This document shows positions 16,386 through 25,226 of a stretch of 48,151 nucleotides of DNA, piece by piece. The stretch is from Clostridiaceae bacterium (GTDB lineage Bacteria > Bacillota > Clostridia > Christensenellales > CAG-917). The stretch covers positions 1 through 48,151 of the forward strand of contig JAITPR010000002.1 of NCBI GenBank assembly GCA_031289315.1. The letters are read 5' to 3'. The translations under genes were made by a program, and so were the position numbers. The first letter of the stretch is position 1, and the number at the start of each line of letters is the position of its first letter. A model generated the notes under the pieces. It was given only the letters and a program-made list of their open reading frames with translations, did not search any database and was not told the origin of the DNA.

Positions 16386-17450
16386 ATGAATTATAAGATT
16401 GCAGTAGTGGAAGGGGACGGAGTAGGTCCCGAAATAGTAGCCGCCGCAAAGGATGTACTTGCCGCCGTAGGCAAACGCTTCAAGCACACCTTTACCTTTG
16501 CCGACGCACCCATGGGCGGTTGCGCCATCGACAAGTTCGGCGAACCCCTCCCGCAGTCCTCCGTCGATACCGCAAAAGCCAGCGACAGCGTACTGTTGGG
16601 CGCCGTGGGCGGTCCCAAATGGGACTACGCGCCGAAGCGCCCCGAAGAAGCGCTTCTAGGCATACGCAAGGCTTTGGGCTTGTTTGCCAACCTTCGCCCC
16701 GTCAAGCTGTATAAGGAGCTTGCAGACGCATCTCCCCTTGCCGAACGCGTTCGTGAAAACGGTATAGACTTCGTGATAGTGCGTGAGCTTACCGGAGGCA
16801 TTTACTTCGGCGAAAAGGGTTACCGTAACGGCGCGTACGGCAGAGAAGCCTACGACGTGGAAGCCTACGGCGAAATCGAAATAGAAAGAATTGCGCGCAC
16901 GGCTTTTGAACTTGCGGAAAAACGCAACAAGCGCCTGCTCTCCGTCGACAAGGCAAACGTCCTGTTGTCCTCAAAGCTTTGGCGCAAGGTGGTTCACGAC
17001 GTCGCGGAGGATTATCCTACGGTGGTCTTAGACGACATGTACGTGGACAACGCCGCAATGCAGCTTATCCGCCGTCCCTCCGACTTCGACGTGGTACTCA
17101 CCTCAAACATGTTCGGCGACATTCTCTCCGACCTAGCGTCCGCCCTCGTGGGTAGTATCGGGCTTATGCCCTCCGCCAGCTTCGGCGTCGCCAACCCCGC
17201 CCTGTTTGAGCCGATTCACGGTTCCGCCCCCGACATTGCCGGCACCGGCACGGTTAATCCCGTCGCCACAATAATGTCCGCCGCTATGATGCTCCGCCTC
17301 TCCTTCAACCTGAACGCCGAAGCCGCCGCCGTGGAAAACGCCGTCGCAAAAGCCATTTCCGATGGTTGCCGCACAAAGGACGTCGCCGGAAAAACCCATA
17401 CTCCCCTGTCAACCGAACAAATGACCCGCGAAATAATCGCACGGATTTAA
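16386..17450 (+). CDS. leuB: 3-isopropylmalate dehydrogenase
   Basis: Oxidatively decarboxylates 3-isopropylmalate to 2-oxoisocaproate with NAD+, and 3-methylmalate to 2-oxobutyrate in the citramalate route. The 354-residue length is normal. Signatures: VVEGDGVGPEIV (7-18), GAVGGPKWD, LFANLRPVK, VRELTGGIYFG, the SVDKANVL lysine region, and TSNMFGDILSDLAS with its metal-binding aspartates, followed by GSAPDIAGTGTVNPVA. AGGAGGG lies close before the ATG. It is the last gene of the operon and is followed by a strong terminator. Confidence 0.96.
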   Translation: MNYKIAVVEGDGVGPEIVAAAKDVLAAVGKRFKHTFTFADAPMGGCAIDKFGEPLPQSSVDTAKASDSVLLGAVGGPKWDYAPKRPEEALLGIRKALGLFANLRPVKLYKELADASPLAERVRENGIDFVIVRELTGGIYFGEKGYRNGAYGREAYDVEAYGEIEIERIARTAFELAEKRNKRLLSVDKANVLLSSKLWRKVVHDVAEDYPTVVLDDMYVDNAAMQLIRRPSDFDVVLTSNMFGDILSDLASALVGSIGLMPSASFGVANPALFEPIHGSAPDIAGTGTVNPVATIMSAAMMLRLSFNLNAEAAAVENAVAKAISDGCRTKDVAGKTHTPLSTEQMTREIIARI

Positions 17451-17490
17451 CATTCTACAACTTGATAAGTTAAAATAGATAATAATCCAT

Positions 17491-17540
17491 ACACAAAGCC
17501 TTTCCTCTTTTGATAAATAGGAAAGGCTTTGTGTGTTTTG
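17491..17540 (+). terminator. Terminator after leuB
   Basis: A perfect 16-bp stem: ACACAAAGCCTTTCCT at 17491-17506 pairs with AGGAAAGGCTTTGTGT at 17519-17534, with a 12-base loop, followed by GTTTTG. It closes the leucine operon and separates it from the convergent lipoprotein gene. Confidence 0.85.
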
Positions 17541-17605
17541 GACGACACCATTTATATTAATCGCAATGGCACCTACCGCCTAATATTTTATAATTTCAAC
17601 TAGGT

Positions 17606-19321
17606 TCACGAAATAGAACATTTACCGTATTTCTTACCTACTGCGCCATCAGAAACTTTAAATATGTCGTCACCAATAAGCAAATAATAAGGGTTTGAAA
17701 AAGAATTTACATAACTAGCCCAAGAAGTAATCGCCTTATCTGAAATGCCGCATCTAGTTAAAGTACCATTATCAAGAGAACCGACTATGACTCCCACCGA
17801 CGGGCTTTTTTCCAAACTAGTAAGCATAAAATACACACCGTCGATAAAACAATGATAAATCTCACTTTTATAACACCACCCTATAATTCCCCCTGCCGAG
17901 CGTGATTGTTCCGTAGAATAATGTGTAATTGTACCACCTTTAATAGTACACTCTTCAATTTTTGCGCCTTCAAGCAAACGCCCTACAAAACCACCCGTAT
18001 CACCGTTTCTTCCGATGTTTATATTCATTATTTTGCAATTCGAAATAAGTCCGCCATTACTTGCTCCTACAATTCCTCCGATAGCTGATCGCGACCTCAT
18101 AACATCTATATCGGCACTTTCAACCGTTACATTGGATATCTCTCCTTGGTTTGTTCCGGAAGCTATTCCCGCATAAATATTACCGTCCCCGCTGTGCTGT
18201 GACCCAACATTAATAGTACAACCCACAAAATGAGCGTTTTTCAACGTTCCGCTATTCCGTGCAAATAAGCCTAAATAAATGTCTTTGTCGATAGCTTTTC
18301 CCGAGCGTACAATATTAAAGTTCTTTATTCCATGATCAGCCCCGTCAAAAACGCCCCTGAAATCAATATCAATTATAGCCGTTTCAAACGCTTGTCCGTT
18401 GTAATCGATATCTTTCATTAAGATATAACTTTTATCCGGCATAAGAGCAATCGCCGTCATTTGTGCAATGCCCCCTATTTGATAAGGTGACGAGGGTGTT
18501 CCGCTTCCCTTTCCAAACAGTTCCGACGGGTTAAAATCAAATGCTGATAGTTTATCTACTCTAGATTTAAGTTCGGGTTCGTAGTCATCACTTAAATAAT
18601 CATCTTCTGTTATTTCAAATACATCATAATACGGCCTATCTGATGATGTTAATACAAAAAGTGAATTATTATCAGTAGGTACGGCTCGCCCTGTTTTTGT
18701 GTTGTATTTAAATTGTTGATAGACCGACGCATCAACAAATAGAGCAATCGCGTATTTTCCTTCCGGGAAGTTGCTTAAATCATAAGTAATATTATATCCC
18801 TTTGTCCAACCTTCCGTAATACTAGTTTCATGCGTCCATTCATGCTCGTATGATACTTCAATTTCAAATGTTGCTTTCGCTTGTATCCCTATGTCAACTC
18901 CTGCTCCAATTTCCATACCAACTCTAATTGCCCCGCCCAAACGATTGGAATAACCATCCGTTTGGGTAGTCTGATAAAGCTTGTCCTCGCTTATAGAAAT
19001 AGTACATCCTTTTGAATTGACAATAGGCGAAACAATGCCGAGCAACCCTTGCTTAATTTTGCCTATTCTATATGTAAGCACATATTCCCCGTTTCCCAAA
19101 AACGTAAGTCCGGCTAAATTCTTCAAGGGTTCCGCTTTATAATTTTTATCCATATACTCCTGTATAGTAGTCGGCTTTGGAGTCATATCGGGATCTGTAT
19201 CGGGATCCGTATCGGGCTTACAACTTGCCAAAAGGACAACCAAAAAAAGGCTGACCATCACACTTAATAGAAAACAAACTGCGCCCTTGCTTTTGTTCCA
19301 TCTTTGTTCTTTTTGGGACAT
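17606..19321 (-). CDS. Lipoprotein with putative beta-rich N-domain and GLUG-type beta-helix
   Basis: A 571-residue surface lipoprotein. A basic N-terminus and hydrophobic stretch end in lipobox LLASC (lipidated Cys34), then a DPDTDPDTDPD spacer. Residues about 100-210 are beta-rich, with alternating polar/apolar runs (GMEIGAGVDIGIQAKATFEI), Ser/Thr-rich turns and ETSITEGWTKG. This resembles the amphipathic hairpins of aerolysin-like pore formers, but that is only an impression. From about 270, GSGTPSSPYQI and repeats such as GGIVGASNGGLISNC match GLUG motifs of bacterial adhesins and proteases, expected to form a beta-helix. The DNA is AT-richer than its neighbours, suggesting transfer. It converges with leuB. 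Function unknown; adhesion or toxin-like roles are both open. Confidence 0.75.
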   Translation of the reverse strand: MSQKEQRWNKSKGAVCFLLSVMVSLFLVVLLASCKPDTDPDTDPDMTPKPTTIQEYMDKNYKAEPLKNLAGLTFLGNGEYVLTYRIGKIKQGLLGIVSPIVNSKGCTISISEDKLYQTTQTDGYSNRLGGAIRVGMEIGAGVDIGIQAKATFEIEVSYEHEWTHETSITEGWTKGYNITYDLSNFPEGKYAIALFVDASVYQQFKYNTKTGRAVPTDNNSLFVLTSSDRPYYDVFEITEDDYLSDDYEPELKSRVDKLSAFDFNPSELFGKGSGTPSSPYQIGGIAQMTAIALMPDKSYILMKDIDYNGQAFETAIIDIDFRGVFDGADHGIKNFNIVRSGKAIDKDIYLGLFARNSGTLKNAHFVGCTINVGSQHSGDGNIYAGIASGTNQGEISNVTVESADIDVMRSRSAIGGIVGASNGGLISNCKIMNINIGRNGDTGGFVGRLLEGAKIEECTIKGGTITHYSTEQSRSAGGIIGWCYKSEIYHCFIDGVYFMLTSLEKSPSVGVIVGSLDNGTLTRCGISDKAITSWASYVNSFSNPYYLLIGDDIFKVSDGAVGKKYGKCSIS

Positions 19322-19355
19322 ATTGAATCTTCACCGCCTTTCTTAAGGTGTAATC

Positions 19356-19384
19356 ATTTTAACATAATTCGACAAAAAAAGCAA
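19356..19384 (-). promoter_or_regulatory. Promoter of the GLUG lipoprotein gene
   Basis: On the minus strand TTGCTT (19384-19379) and TAAAAT (19361-19356) are separated by 17 bp, about 35 bp upstream of the start codon. A GGTGA ribosome binding site follows. The flanking sequence is AT-rich. Confidence 0.55.
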
Positions 19385-19477
19385 TAATAAATTGTGCATA
19401 GAGTTTCCCCTCAATCTGCTATCAATTAAAATTTTTATTGTCTATAAAAAAATATTTTAAAACCCCCCTCAATTCGC

Positions 19478-19505
19478 TTTACTTTTAAATCTCAAGTGCT
19501 ATAAT
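19478..19505 (+). promoter_or_regulatory. Candidate promoter of the SulP transporter gene
   Basis: TTTACT (19478-19483) and a perfect TATAAT (19500-19505) with 16-bp spacing. It would give a 5' leader of about 125 bases containing GC-rich segments (19560-19620) before an ATG that lacks a close Shine-Dalgarno; GGAGG lies about 20 bases upstream. Confidence 0.5.
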
Positions 19506-19637
19506 GCGTACGTTTCTTAGATTTTAAACTCTTCGTTAGTCTATGAAATGTCCGGGAAATAGCGGCTCCAAAAGAAGCGGCGCGTCCGTCCGGACCACGG
19601 GAGGCGCGGAGGAACCGCGTAAGATAAAACTTAAAGT

Positions 19638-21293
19638 ATGTCGACAAAGAAAAAGCGCTTCAGCCTTGGCATGAAGCCGGAAATGATCAACTGTTTAAAG
19701 GGTTACCAAAAGAAAAGCTTAATATCCGATTTGACGGCGGGCTTGCTCGTCGCAATTGTGGCGTTGCCGCTTTCCATTGCGTTCGGTATACAATCCGGTT
19801 CCACACTGCAAGCGGGGCTTATAACTGCCATCATCGGCGGCTTTTGTATATCCGCTTTCGGCGGCACACGCTTCTCAATAGGCGGACCCGCGGCGGCGTT
19901 CATCGTCATCACTGCGGGCTACATAAGCACTCCGGGAATCGGTCTTCCCGGCATGCTTATCATCGTGCTGATGTCCGGCGTACTCCTCATACTCATGGGG
20001 CTACTCAAGGTCGGACGGCTTTTGAAATACGTCCCCTTCCCGATTATTTTGGGCTTCACCGCCGGTATCGGCTTTGTTCTGTTGTTCGGGCAACTCAAGG
20101 ACTTTTTGGGGCTTACACTCCCCAACGGAAACCCCGCCGATTTTATTCCCAAACTAAGCGAATACGGACGCAACATCGGCTCGGTTAACTTCTACTCCTT
20201 AGGCGTAGGCGCGGTTACCCTTGCCATAATATACGGTCTGCAAAAAATCAACAAGAAAATCCCCGGCGTAATAATCGCAATCGTCGCCATGACCGGTCTT
20301 ACCGTCGCGGCGGGCGCAATCTTCGGCGACAAAATACATATATCCACAATCGGCTCCGCCTACGGCGACATCAAAACCGAATTCACCTTTATAAGCGCTT
20401 TCGATTTTTCCTCCGTGCAGTTCGGCTCCCTCATATTGCCGGCAATCGTTATTTCGCTCCTGTCCGCTTTGGAAGGCTTGATGTCCGCTACCGTCGCGGA
20501 GGGTATGACTAAAAAAGCCTACGACGCCAATATGGAGCTTGTGGGACACGGCTTGGCGAACATCGGTTCCGGTCTTTTGGGCGGCTTGCCCGTGACCGGA
20601 GTCATCGCACGCACCTCCGTCAACATCTTCAGCGGCGGCAAAACTCCCGTAGCCGGCATGTTCCACAGCGTGCTATTGCTCGTCATGTACTTCGCCCTTA
20701 TGCCGGTCATGAAGTTTATTCCCTTCCCCGTCCTTGCGGCGGTCTTAATCAAGGTCGCAATCGGTATGAGCCGCTTCCCGCTTCTTGCCAAATTCGTCAA
20801 GTTCAGCAAACGCGACGCGGCTATAATCGCGGTGTCCTTCTTCCTCACGATATTCCTAAGCCTCATCTACGGCGTGCTTGTCGGGCTTGCGTTGGCGATT
20901 ATCCTCAACATCAAAAATATGAAACGCGGCTTAAAGATAACCGTCGAAGAGGTTAAAGATGCCTTTGCGGCGGTAACCGAAGCCCTCGACGTCGAAGGTA
21001 ACCCCGTGCCGGAGTTGCCCGGTGAGAAGTGCTTCCGCGTGTCCGGCGCGCTCTATTTCATCAGCGTCGTGAAGCTTATCGACTTCGTGAAAAAGCAATG
21101 TGCGGATACTCCCGAAATCGTCCTCGATATGTCGGAGGTACACAGCGTCGACGCCACCGCCCTTGAAAAGCTCATGAAATTTAAGGAGTTCTCCGAAGCC
21201 AACGAACTTAAAATCGAACTCGTTAACTTTAACCCCAAAGCCACCGCTCGCTACCGCACCGCTAAACGTAACCTCGCCCTCTCCGCAGAGTAA
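19638..21293 (+). CDS. SulP/SLC26-family anion transporter with STAS domain
   Basis: A 551-residue integral membrane transporter for sulfate, bicarbonate or related anions. After a basic N-terminus, about 10-14 hydrophobic segments form the sulfate_transp domain, including DLTAGLLVAIVALPLSIAFG and the substrate-site region FGGTRFSIGGPAAAF. A cytoplasmic STAS domain occupies roughly 430-551, with IVLDMSEVHSVDATALEKL being its central strand and helix. The substrate cannot be set from sequence. It stands alone on the plus strand, and its 3' end is followed within a few bases by a three-hairpin repeat whose last stem can terminate transcription. Confidence 0.92.
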   Translation: MSTKKKRFSLGMKPEMINCLKGYQKKSLISDLTAGLLVAIVALPLSIAFGIQSGSTLQAGLITAIIGGFCISAFGGTRFSIGGPAAAFIVITAGYISTPGIGLPGMLIIVLMSGVLLILMGLLKVGRLLKYVPFPIILGFTAGIGFVLLFGQLKDFLGLTLPNGNPADFIPKLSEYGRNIGSVNFYSLGVGAVTLAIIYGLQKINKKIPGVIIAIVAMTGLTVAAGAIFGDKIHISTIGSAYGDIKTEFTFISAFDFSSVQFGSLILPAIVISLLSALEGLMSATVAEGMTKKAYDANMELVGHGLANIGSGLLGGLPVTGVIARTSVNIFSGGKTPVAGMFHSVLLLVMYFALMPVMKFIPFPVLAAVLIKVAIGMSRFPLLAKFVKFSKRDAAIIAVSFFLTIFLSLIYGVLVGLALAIILNIKNMKRGLKITVEEVKDAFAAVTEALDVEGNPVPELPGEKCFRVSGALYFISVVKLIDFVKKQCADTPEIVLDMSEVHSVDATALEKLMKFKEFSEANELKIELVNFNPKATARYRTAKRNLALSAE

Positions 21294-21296
21294 TGC

Positions 21297-21434
21297 CTCT
21301 GTTCTTTTTGACACACGTCAAAAAGAACCAAAAAACGTGCAAGCGTGACGCTTGACCCTGATAACCCAAAAGCGCGGAATACGCAAGGTAACCCTTGTCG
21401 CATTCCGCGCTTTTAAATTTATTCAGTGTCAATC
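21297..21434 (+). repeat. Three-hairpin 3' element, copy A
   Basis: It directly follows the SulP stop codon. Hairpin 1: GTTCTTTTTGAC / GTCAAAAAGAAC (21301-21328). Hairpin 2: CAAGCG-TGA-CGCTTG (21340-21354). Hairpin 3: AAAAGCGCGGAAT / ATTCCGCGCTTTT (21368-21414), then AAATTTATTCAGTGT. Copies B and C follow the alpha-galactosidase and groEL genes. Paired positions change together between copies, and hairpin 3 with its T tract is a plausible terminator. Confidence 0.85.
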
Positions 21435-21641
21435 ATCTTCTTCCCGTTCTTTGATTACTTTGCGCAGTTCACAATTTCGTACTAACTGCTACCCCAATGG
21501 GAGCGGGTTCCCCCAACTGTCACTTTGATATATGACGTTACCGCATCATCACTTTAATAAACTCGTGGTTTTCCACCCAATCCGGAGTAAGGGGCGGAAT
21601 TGCGCCATATCATCACTTCAATAGGTGAGTGATTTTCCCCA

Positions 21642-21880
21642 CGTGTAACCTTGAGCGGAGCGCGGCATGCCGCGCGCAGTCGAACCGAGCCTCTAAATTG
21701 CGAACGCAATTTACGCACTTATCGGAGTGTTAGCGGAGATAAGTGCAGAGAGGCGAGGGAAAGGTCCCCGGAATAGGTGCCTACCCTCTTACGCCACTTC
21801 TCCATGCAACGCGCATAAAGCATGGCCGCCGTCGGAATTTGCCGTCCAAACTGCGGGGGCTTCGCCGTAGACGTAAATGT
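21642..21880 (+). repeat. Cloverleaf-containing dispersed repeat, copy R1
   Basis: Holds the shared core ACCTTGAGCG ... AGTCGAA (here GTAACC) with a palindromic insert (CGCGGCATGCCGCG), then a three-stem fold at 21688-21754: outer GCCTCT/AGAGGC, AAATTGCG/CGCAATTT, and GCACTTATC/GATAAGTGC. After it come GGTCCCC, AATAGGTGC and TGCAACGCGCATAAAGC, which recur in R3. GGCTTCGCCGTAGACGTAA (21860-21878) is the exact reverse complement of sequence at 44731-44749. The reading frame across it shows no protein family. Confidence 0.75.
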
Positions 21881-22105
21881 ATCTATTTTAAAGATATGGG
21901 ATATTTCGACACGGAACCGTTTCGGTTATCGCCTCAACGCTTCCGGCTCAATATGACAGTTTGCGCGCAAGTTACGTTCACTCACACCTTGCCGTACCCC
22001 GCAAAGTCTAATATACACTCCACTCAATGTGACAACGCCGCCCGAATACAATGTGATGATACCCGAAAATCTGCCGAAAAATATACCTCATCTACTGTAT
22101 ACAGC

Positions 22106-22223
22106 TTGCAATGGAGCGGGAACTATGATATTATATCTATAATTATATGCTATCAATCTGCGCGATGGAAAACATCATCGCCCTATGTATGGTATATACT
22201 TATAATTAAGTGCTATCAATCCG
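22106..22223 (+). promoter_or_regulatory. Alpha-galactosidase promoter with two operator-like direct repeats
   Basis: TTGCAA (22106-22111) and TATTAT (22129-22134) are 17 bp apart. Just downstream are two 23-bp direct repeats, each containing TATAATTA and TGCTATCAATC, at 22138-22160 and 22201-22223 (20 of 23 identical). Their 63-bp period equals about six helical turns. A dyad GCGATG/CATCGC lies between them (22162-22181). The arrangement suggests a sugar-responsive repressor binding on one DNA face. Confidence 0.5.
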
Positions 22224-22267
22224 TAAGTAGCGGATTGTGCATAAAATAACTTTCAAGGACGGATACA

Positions 22268-23917
22268 ATGAAATATCAAGGTTTTAGTTTGACGTATGTT
22301 GCGGACGGGATTACAAAGACGGTTGCCGCAAGTGACAACACGGTTAAGGTTACGGCGGCACGCTCCGCGGACGGGTTTGAGTTGAAGTTGAACACATCAA
22401 AGCCCATATACATTAAGGAAATTGCCGCACTGTTCACACAAGATTTCAGCAAGGACACCGTGTTTTGGGCGAACGGCTTTCAGTCTTGGACGGACACGCG
22501 CGAATATGCTATTACGGACAAGATGCGCGACCGCGGCTTTTTGGCTAGAACTGCCCCCTCCTCCGGTCTATCCCGTAGCGGCGACTATGATTTTTCCAAA
22601 TACAAAAAGAAGCGCGGTTGGGTCCACGCCGTTAGCTACGCGTACGTACGCAACGGCGATAACTACCGCGTAATCGGTTCTCTTAACGAAAACGCCGGTT
22701 ATACATTCATTTATGCCGACATGAAAGCCGGAACCGTGCGCGTTGAGAAGGATTTTGAGGGCGTTTTAATTTCCGGCGAAAAGACGGCGGTTTCTCTGTA
22801 CATAATCGACGGTGCCTACGAAAACGTATTCGACCGCTACTTCGACAAGCTCGGCGTCAAGCCCATGACGGATAAAGCCTTAAAGGGCTACACGTCGTGG
22901 TATAATCACTATCAGTCCATATCCGATAAAATTATACTAAACGACTTGACCGCCCTGACCGCCGCCACAAAGCAAATAAATACCTTTCAAATAGACGACG
23001 GCTACCAAACCGCCGTCGGTGATTGGCTCAGTATAAACGCCGAAAAGTTCCCCAACGGTATGAAACCCATGGCGGACGCGATAACGTCTTACGGTCTTAA
23101 ACCGGGTATTTGGCTTGCTCCCTATGTCACTCAACAAAGCTCTAAGCTCATCAAGGAACACCCCGATTGGATTTTACGCTATGATGACGGCAAGGGTAAA
23201 ATGTGCCGCTTAGGCGGTAACTGGGGCGGTTACTATGCCTTGGATTTTTATAATCCCGAAGTGCGCACTTACATAAAAAATGTGTTCAATACCGTTCTGA
23301 ACATTTGGGGCTTTAAACTCGTTAAATTGGACTTCCTTTTCGGAGCGGCAATCATTCCCCAACACGGCAAAAGCCGCGCCGAGGTTATGCACGAGGCTAT
23401 GGATTTTATACGCGAATGCGTCGGCGAAAACCAAATCCTCGGTTGCGGCGTTCCCCTCTTCCCCTGCTTCAACAAGGTGGAATATATGCGCATAGGCAGT
23501 GATATGGGGCTTTCGTGGAAGTCTAACTTCTATCAGAAACACCTCACCCACCGCGAAGACGTAAGCACCGTACATGCACTGCACAACAGCCTTACCCGAC
23601 GCCACCTGAACGGACGCGCTTTCTTAAACGACCCCGATGTCTTTCTCCTCCGCGATTATCACCTGAACTTCTCCATGACCCAAAAGACCATCTTAGGTAA
23701 GGTGATAAAAATGACCGGCGGCGTGCTTTTTACCTCCGACGACGTGTCGCGCTATAGCCCCGAACAAAAAGAAGTGTTCGATTTTATCCTCTCCGACGAG
23801 AAATGGACGGTTAAAAACGTGACCTTTAAAAACGGCGTCTATACCGTCGATTACGCCGACGGCTCCGGCAAAGCCGATACCCTCCGCTTTAACGTCTTTA
23901 CCGGCGAAATATTGTAA
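22268..23917 (+). CDS. Alpha-galactosidase, GH36-type
   Basis: A 549-residue retaining glycoside hydrolase of clan GH-D (GH36-like), releasing alpha-1,6-galactose from melibiose or raffinose-type sugars. An N-terminal beta-sandwich (about 1-200) precedes a TIM barrel. Seen: GFQSWTDTREY (70-80), FQIDDGYQTAVGDW (240-253), LKPGIWLAPY (277-286), nucleophile Asp355 in VKLDFLFGA and acid/base Asp412 in RIGSDMGLSW. It is shorter than the usual roughly 700-residue GH36 enzymes and lacks a signal peptide, so it probably acts on imported oligosaccharides. AAGGA lies nine bases before the ATG. It is followed by repeat copy B. Confidence 0.88.
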   Translation: MKYQGFSLTYVADGITKTVAASDNTVKVTAARSADGFELKLNTSKPIYIKEIAALFTQDFSKDTVFWANGFQSWTDTREYAITDKMRDRGFLARTAPSSGLSRSGDYDFSKYKKKRGWVHAVSYAYVRNGDNYRVIGSLNENAGYTFIYADMKAGTVRVEKDFEGVLISGEKTAVSLYIIDGAYENVFDRYFDKLGVKPMTDKALKGYTSWYNHYQSISDKIILNDLTALTAATKQINTFQIDDGYQTAVGDWLSINAEKFPNGMKPMADAITSYGLKPGIWLAPYVTQQSSKLIKEHPDWILRYDDGKGKMCRLGGNWGGYYALDFYNPEVRTYIKNVFNTVLNIWGFKLVKLDFLFGAAIIPQHGKSRAEVMHEAMDFIRECVGENQILGCGVPLFPCFNKVEYMRIGSDMGLSWKSNFYQKHLTHREDVSTVHALHNSLTRRHLNGRAFLNDPDVFLLRDYHLNFSMTQKTILGKVIKMTGGVLFTSDDVSRYSPEQKEVFDFILSDEKWTVKNVTFKNGVYTVDYADGSGKADTLRFNVFTGEIL

Positions 23918-23928
23918 GGGGTGTAAAT

Positions 23929-24068
23929 TAGTGTTCTTTCTTGCACGTGCAAGAAAGAACCAAAGAAACCGCAAGCTTGAAGCTTGACACTGATTACTTG
24001 AAAAACGCGGTTGACGCAGGATTATATCCTTAGCGTCAACCGCGTTTTTAAATTTATTCAGTGTTAAT
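23929..24068 (+). repeat. Three-hairpin 3' element, copy B
   Basis: Begins 12 bp after the alpha-galactosidase stop. Hairpin 1 is a 28-bp perfect palindrome with 14-base arms, GTTCTTTCTTGCAC and its complement (23933-23960). Hairpin 2: CAAGC-TTGAA-GCTTG. Hairpin 3: 17-bp arms starting AAAAACGCGGTTGACGC (24001-24017) and ending CCGCGTTTTT (24049). The trailing segment is followed by a degenerate partial duplicate to about 24190 (shared CATTTTCTTTATGT). Confidence 0.85.
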
Positions 24069-24273
24069 CCCCCTCTTATCGTATTTCATTTTCTTTATGT
24101 TTCGTTTTCGAAACCGCACTTTTCAATTTATTAAATGTTAAACTCCTAACTTATCGCCTTTCATTTTCTTTATGTCCCATTCCTAAACTGCATTCCCGTC
24201 TGCCTAAACAATTGAGGCAAGTACATCAAAATGCGTCAACATAACCCCTTATTCCGCAAGCACGGCTTTGCGC

Positions 24274-24303
24274 TTGACTAATTTTATAAATAAGCATTAT
24301 AAT
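24274..24303 (+). promoter_or_regulatory. Promoter of the acyl carrier protein gene
   Basis: TTGACT (24274-24279) and TATAAT (24298-24303) with an 18-bp spacer, about 100 bp before the acyl carrier protein start. It is the only good promoter between repeat copy B and this gene, and could also serve the HIT gene. Confidence 0.65.
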
Positions 24304-24405
24304 ATCTCTATACCTACTAAGTGTCGCTCAATCGGCACCGCCGTATAAAAGCATATGCGTTTTAGCTTTACGCTTCTGCGGCAAATAGGAACCCGGAGAA
24401 CAATT

Positions 24406-24639
24406 ATGATAGTAAAAAAATTGATTGAAATCGTCGCCGACCAACTCAACATCGACGCATCAACGCTTTCGGCGGAAACAAACATTATAAAAGACATCGG
24501 CGCCGATTCTTTGGATATCGTGGACATGCTGATGACCGTAGAGCGCATGTGGAAAATCACCGTTGACGACGAGGAAGTTCTTTCTTTAAAGACCATTCGC
24601 GACGTGGCGGATTGCATAGAGAAAAAAACTAAAAAGTAA
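24406..24639 (+). CDS. Acyl carrier protein
   Basis: A 77-residue acyl carrier protein that holds growing acyl chains on a 4'-phosphopantetheine arm. The attachment serine is Ser35 in the DSL motif (GADSLDIVD), within the usual four-helix layout; the segment after helix II (VERMWKITVDDEEV) is less acidic than in fatty-acid AcpP (typically FGIEIPDEE-like). The frame extends to 24355, but ATG 24406 has GGAGA eight bases upstream and gives standard length. It sits away from any fatty-acid gene, next to a HIT protein, so it may be the general AcpP or a specialised carrier. Confidence 0.9.
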   Translation: MIVKKLIEIVADQLNIDASTLSAETNIIKDIGADSLDIVDMLMTVERMWKITVDDEEVLSLKTIRDVADCIEKKTKK

Positions 24640-24691
24640 TTTCCTTCATTGCCATTTATGGGTGGATAATTCATAGTTAAGGAGCTTTCTT

Positions 24692-25054
24692 ATGAGCGAT
24701 TGTATTTTTTGCAGGATAATTGCGGGCGAAATTCCGTCCCCACGGTTGTATGAGGACGAAAAAATGATAGTCATTCGCGACATCAATCCGCAAGCCCCCA
24801 TGCACTTGCTTCTAATACCCAAAGAACATTATCCCAACATCGCGGAAATGACGGCAAAGCAAGCGACAACCCTTGCAAGATGTTTGAGAACCTTTGCTAA
24901 GCTTGCCGACGGCTTCGGCTTGTCGGGCGGTTTCCGCATAATCAGCAATAAGGGCGCGGACGCTTGCCAAACCGTAAATCATCTGCACATACACATATTG
25001 GGCGGCGAAAAGCTTTCGGAAAACATGAACTGTTCCCCCGACCTACCCATATAA
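24692..25054 (+). CDS. HIT-family nucleotide hydrolase
   Basis: A 120-residue histidine-triad protein of the Hint/PKCI branch, hydrolysing nucleoside phosphoramidates or acyl-adenylates. It begins SDCIFCRIIAGEIPS with the zinc-type Cys4 and Cys7 pair. The triad is HLHIHIL at 97-103 (His97, His99, His101). AAGGAG lies close before the ATG. The gene begins 52 bp after the acyl carrier protein gene on the same strand, so cotranscription is likely, although a functional link is not established. Confidence 0.93.
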   Translation: MSDCIFCRIIAGEIPSPRLYEDEKMIVIRDINPQAPMHLLLIPKEHYPNIAEMTAKQATTLARCLRTFAKLADGFGLSGGFRIISNKGADACQTVNHLHIHILGGEKLSENMNCSPDLPI

Positions 25055-25226
25055 ATAAATGCTGTTATCGGTAAAAAATGTCCCGACCTGCCCCTATAGA
25101 GGAATGCAACTATCGGTAAAGATAACTCGCCTCCGACATGCACAAAGTGCGGTTAGCGATAATACAAAATACCGCACTACCGACTTTTATCCGCCCGTCA
25201 ACGGATTAGCGTGCTAAAAACATTAA

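Noticed and set aside
21688..21754. tRNA gene suggested by a 67-base cloverleaf-like fold
   Set aside because: No T-loop GTTCRA, no anticodon loop and no acceptor/CCA; the fold recurs in a dispersed repeat.
21743..22249. 168-codon plus-strand frame
   Set aside because: It crosses repeat R1 and the alpha-galactosidase promoter region; composition is not protein-like and no family is recognised.
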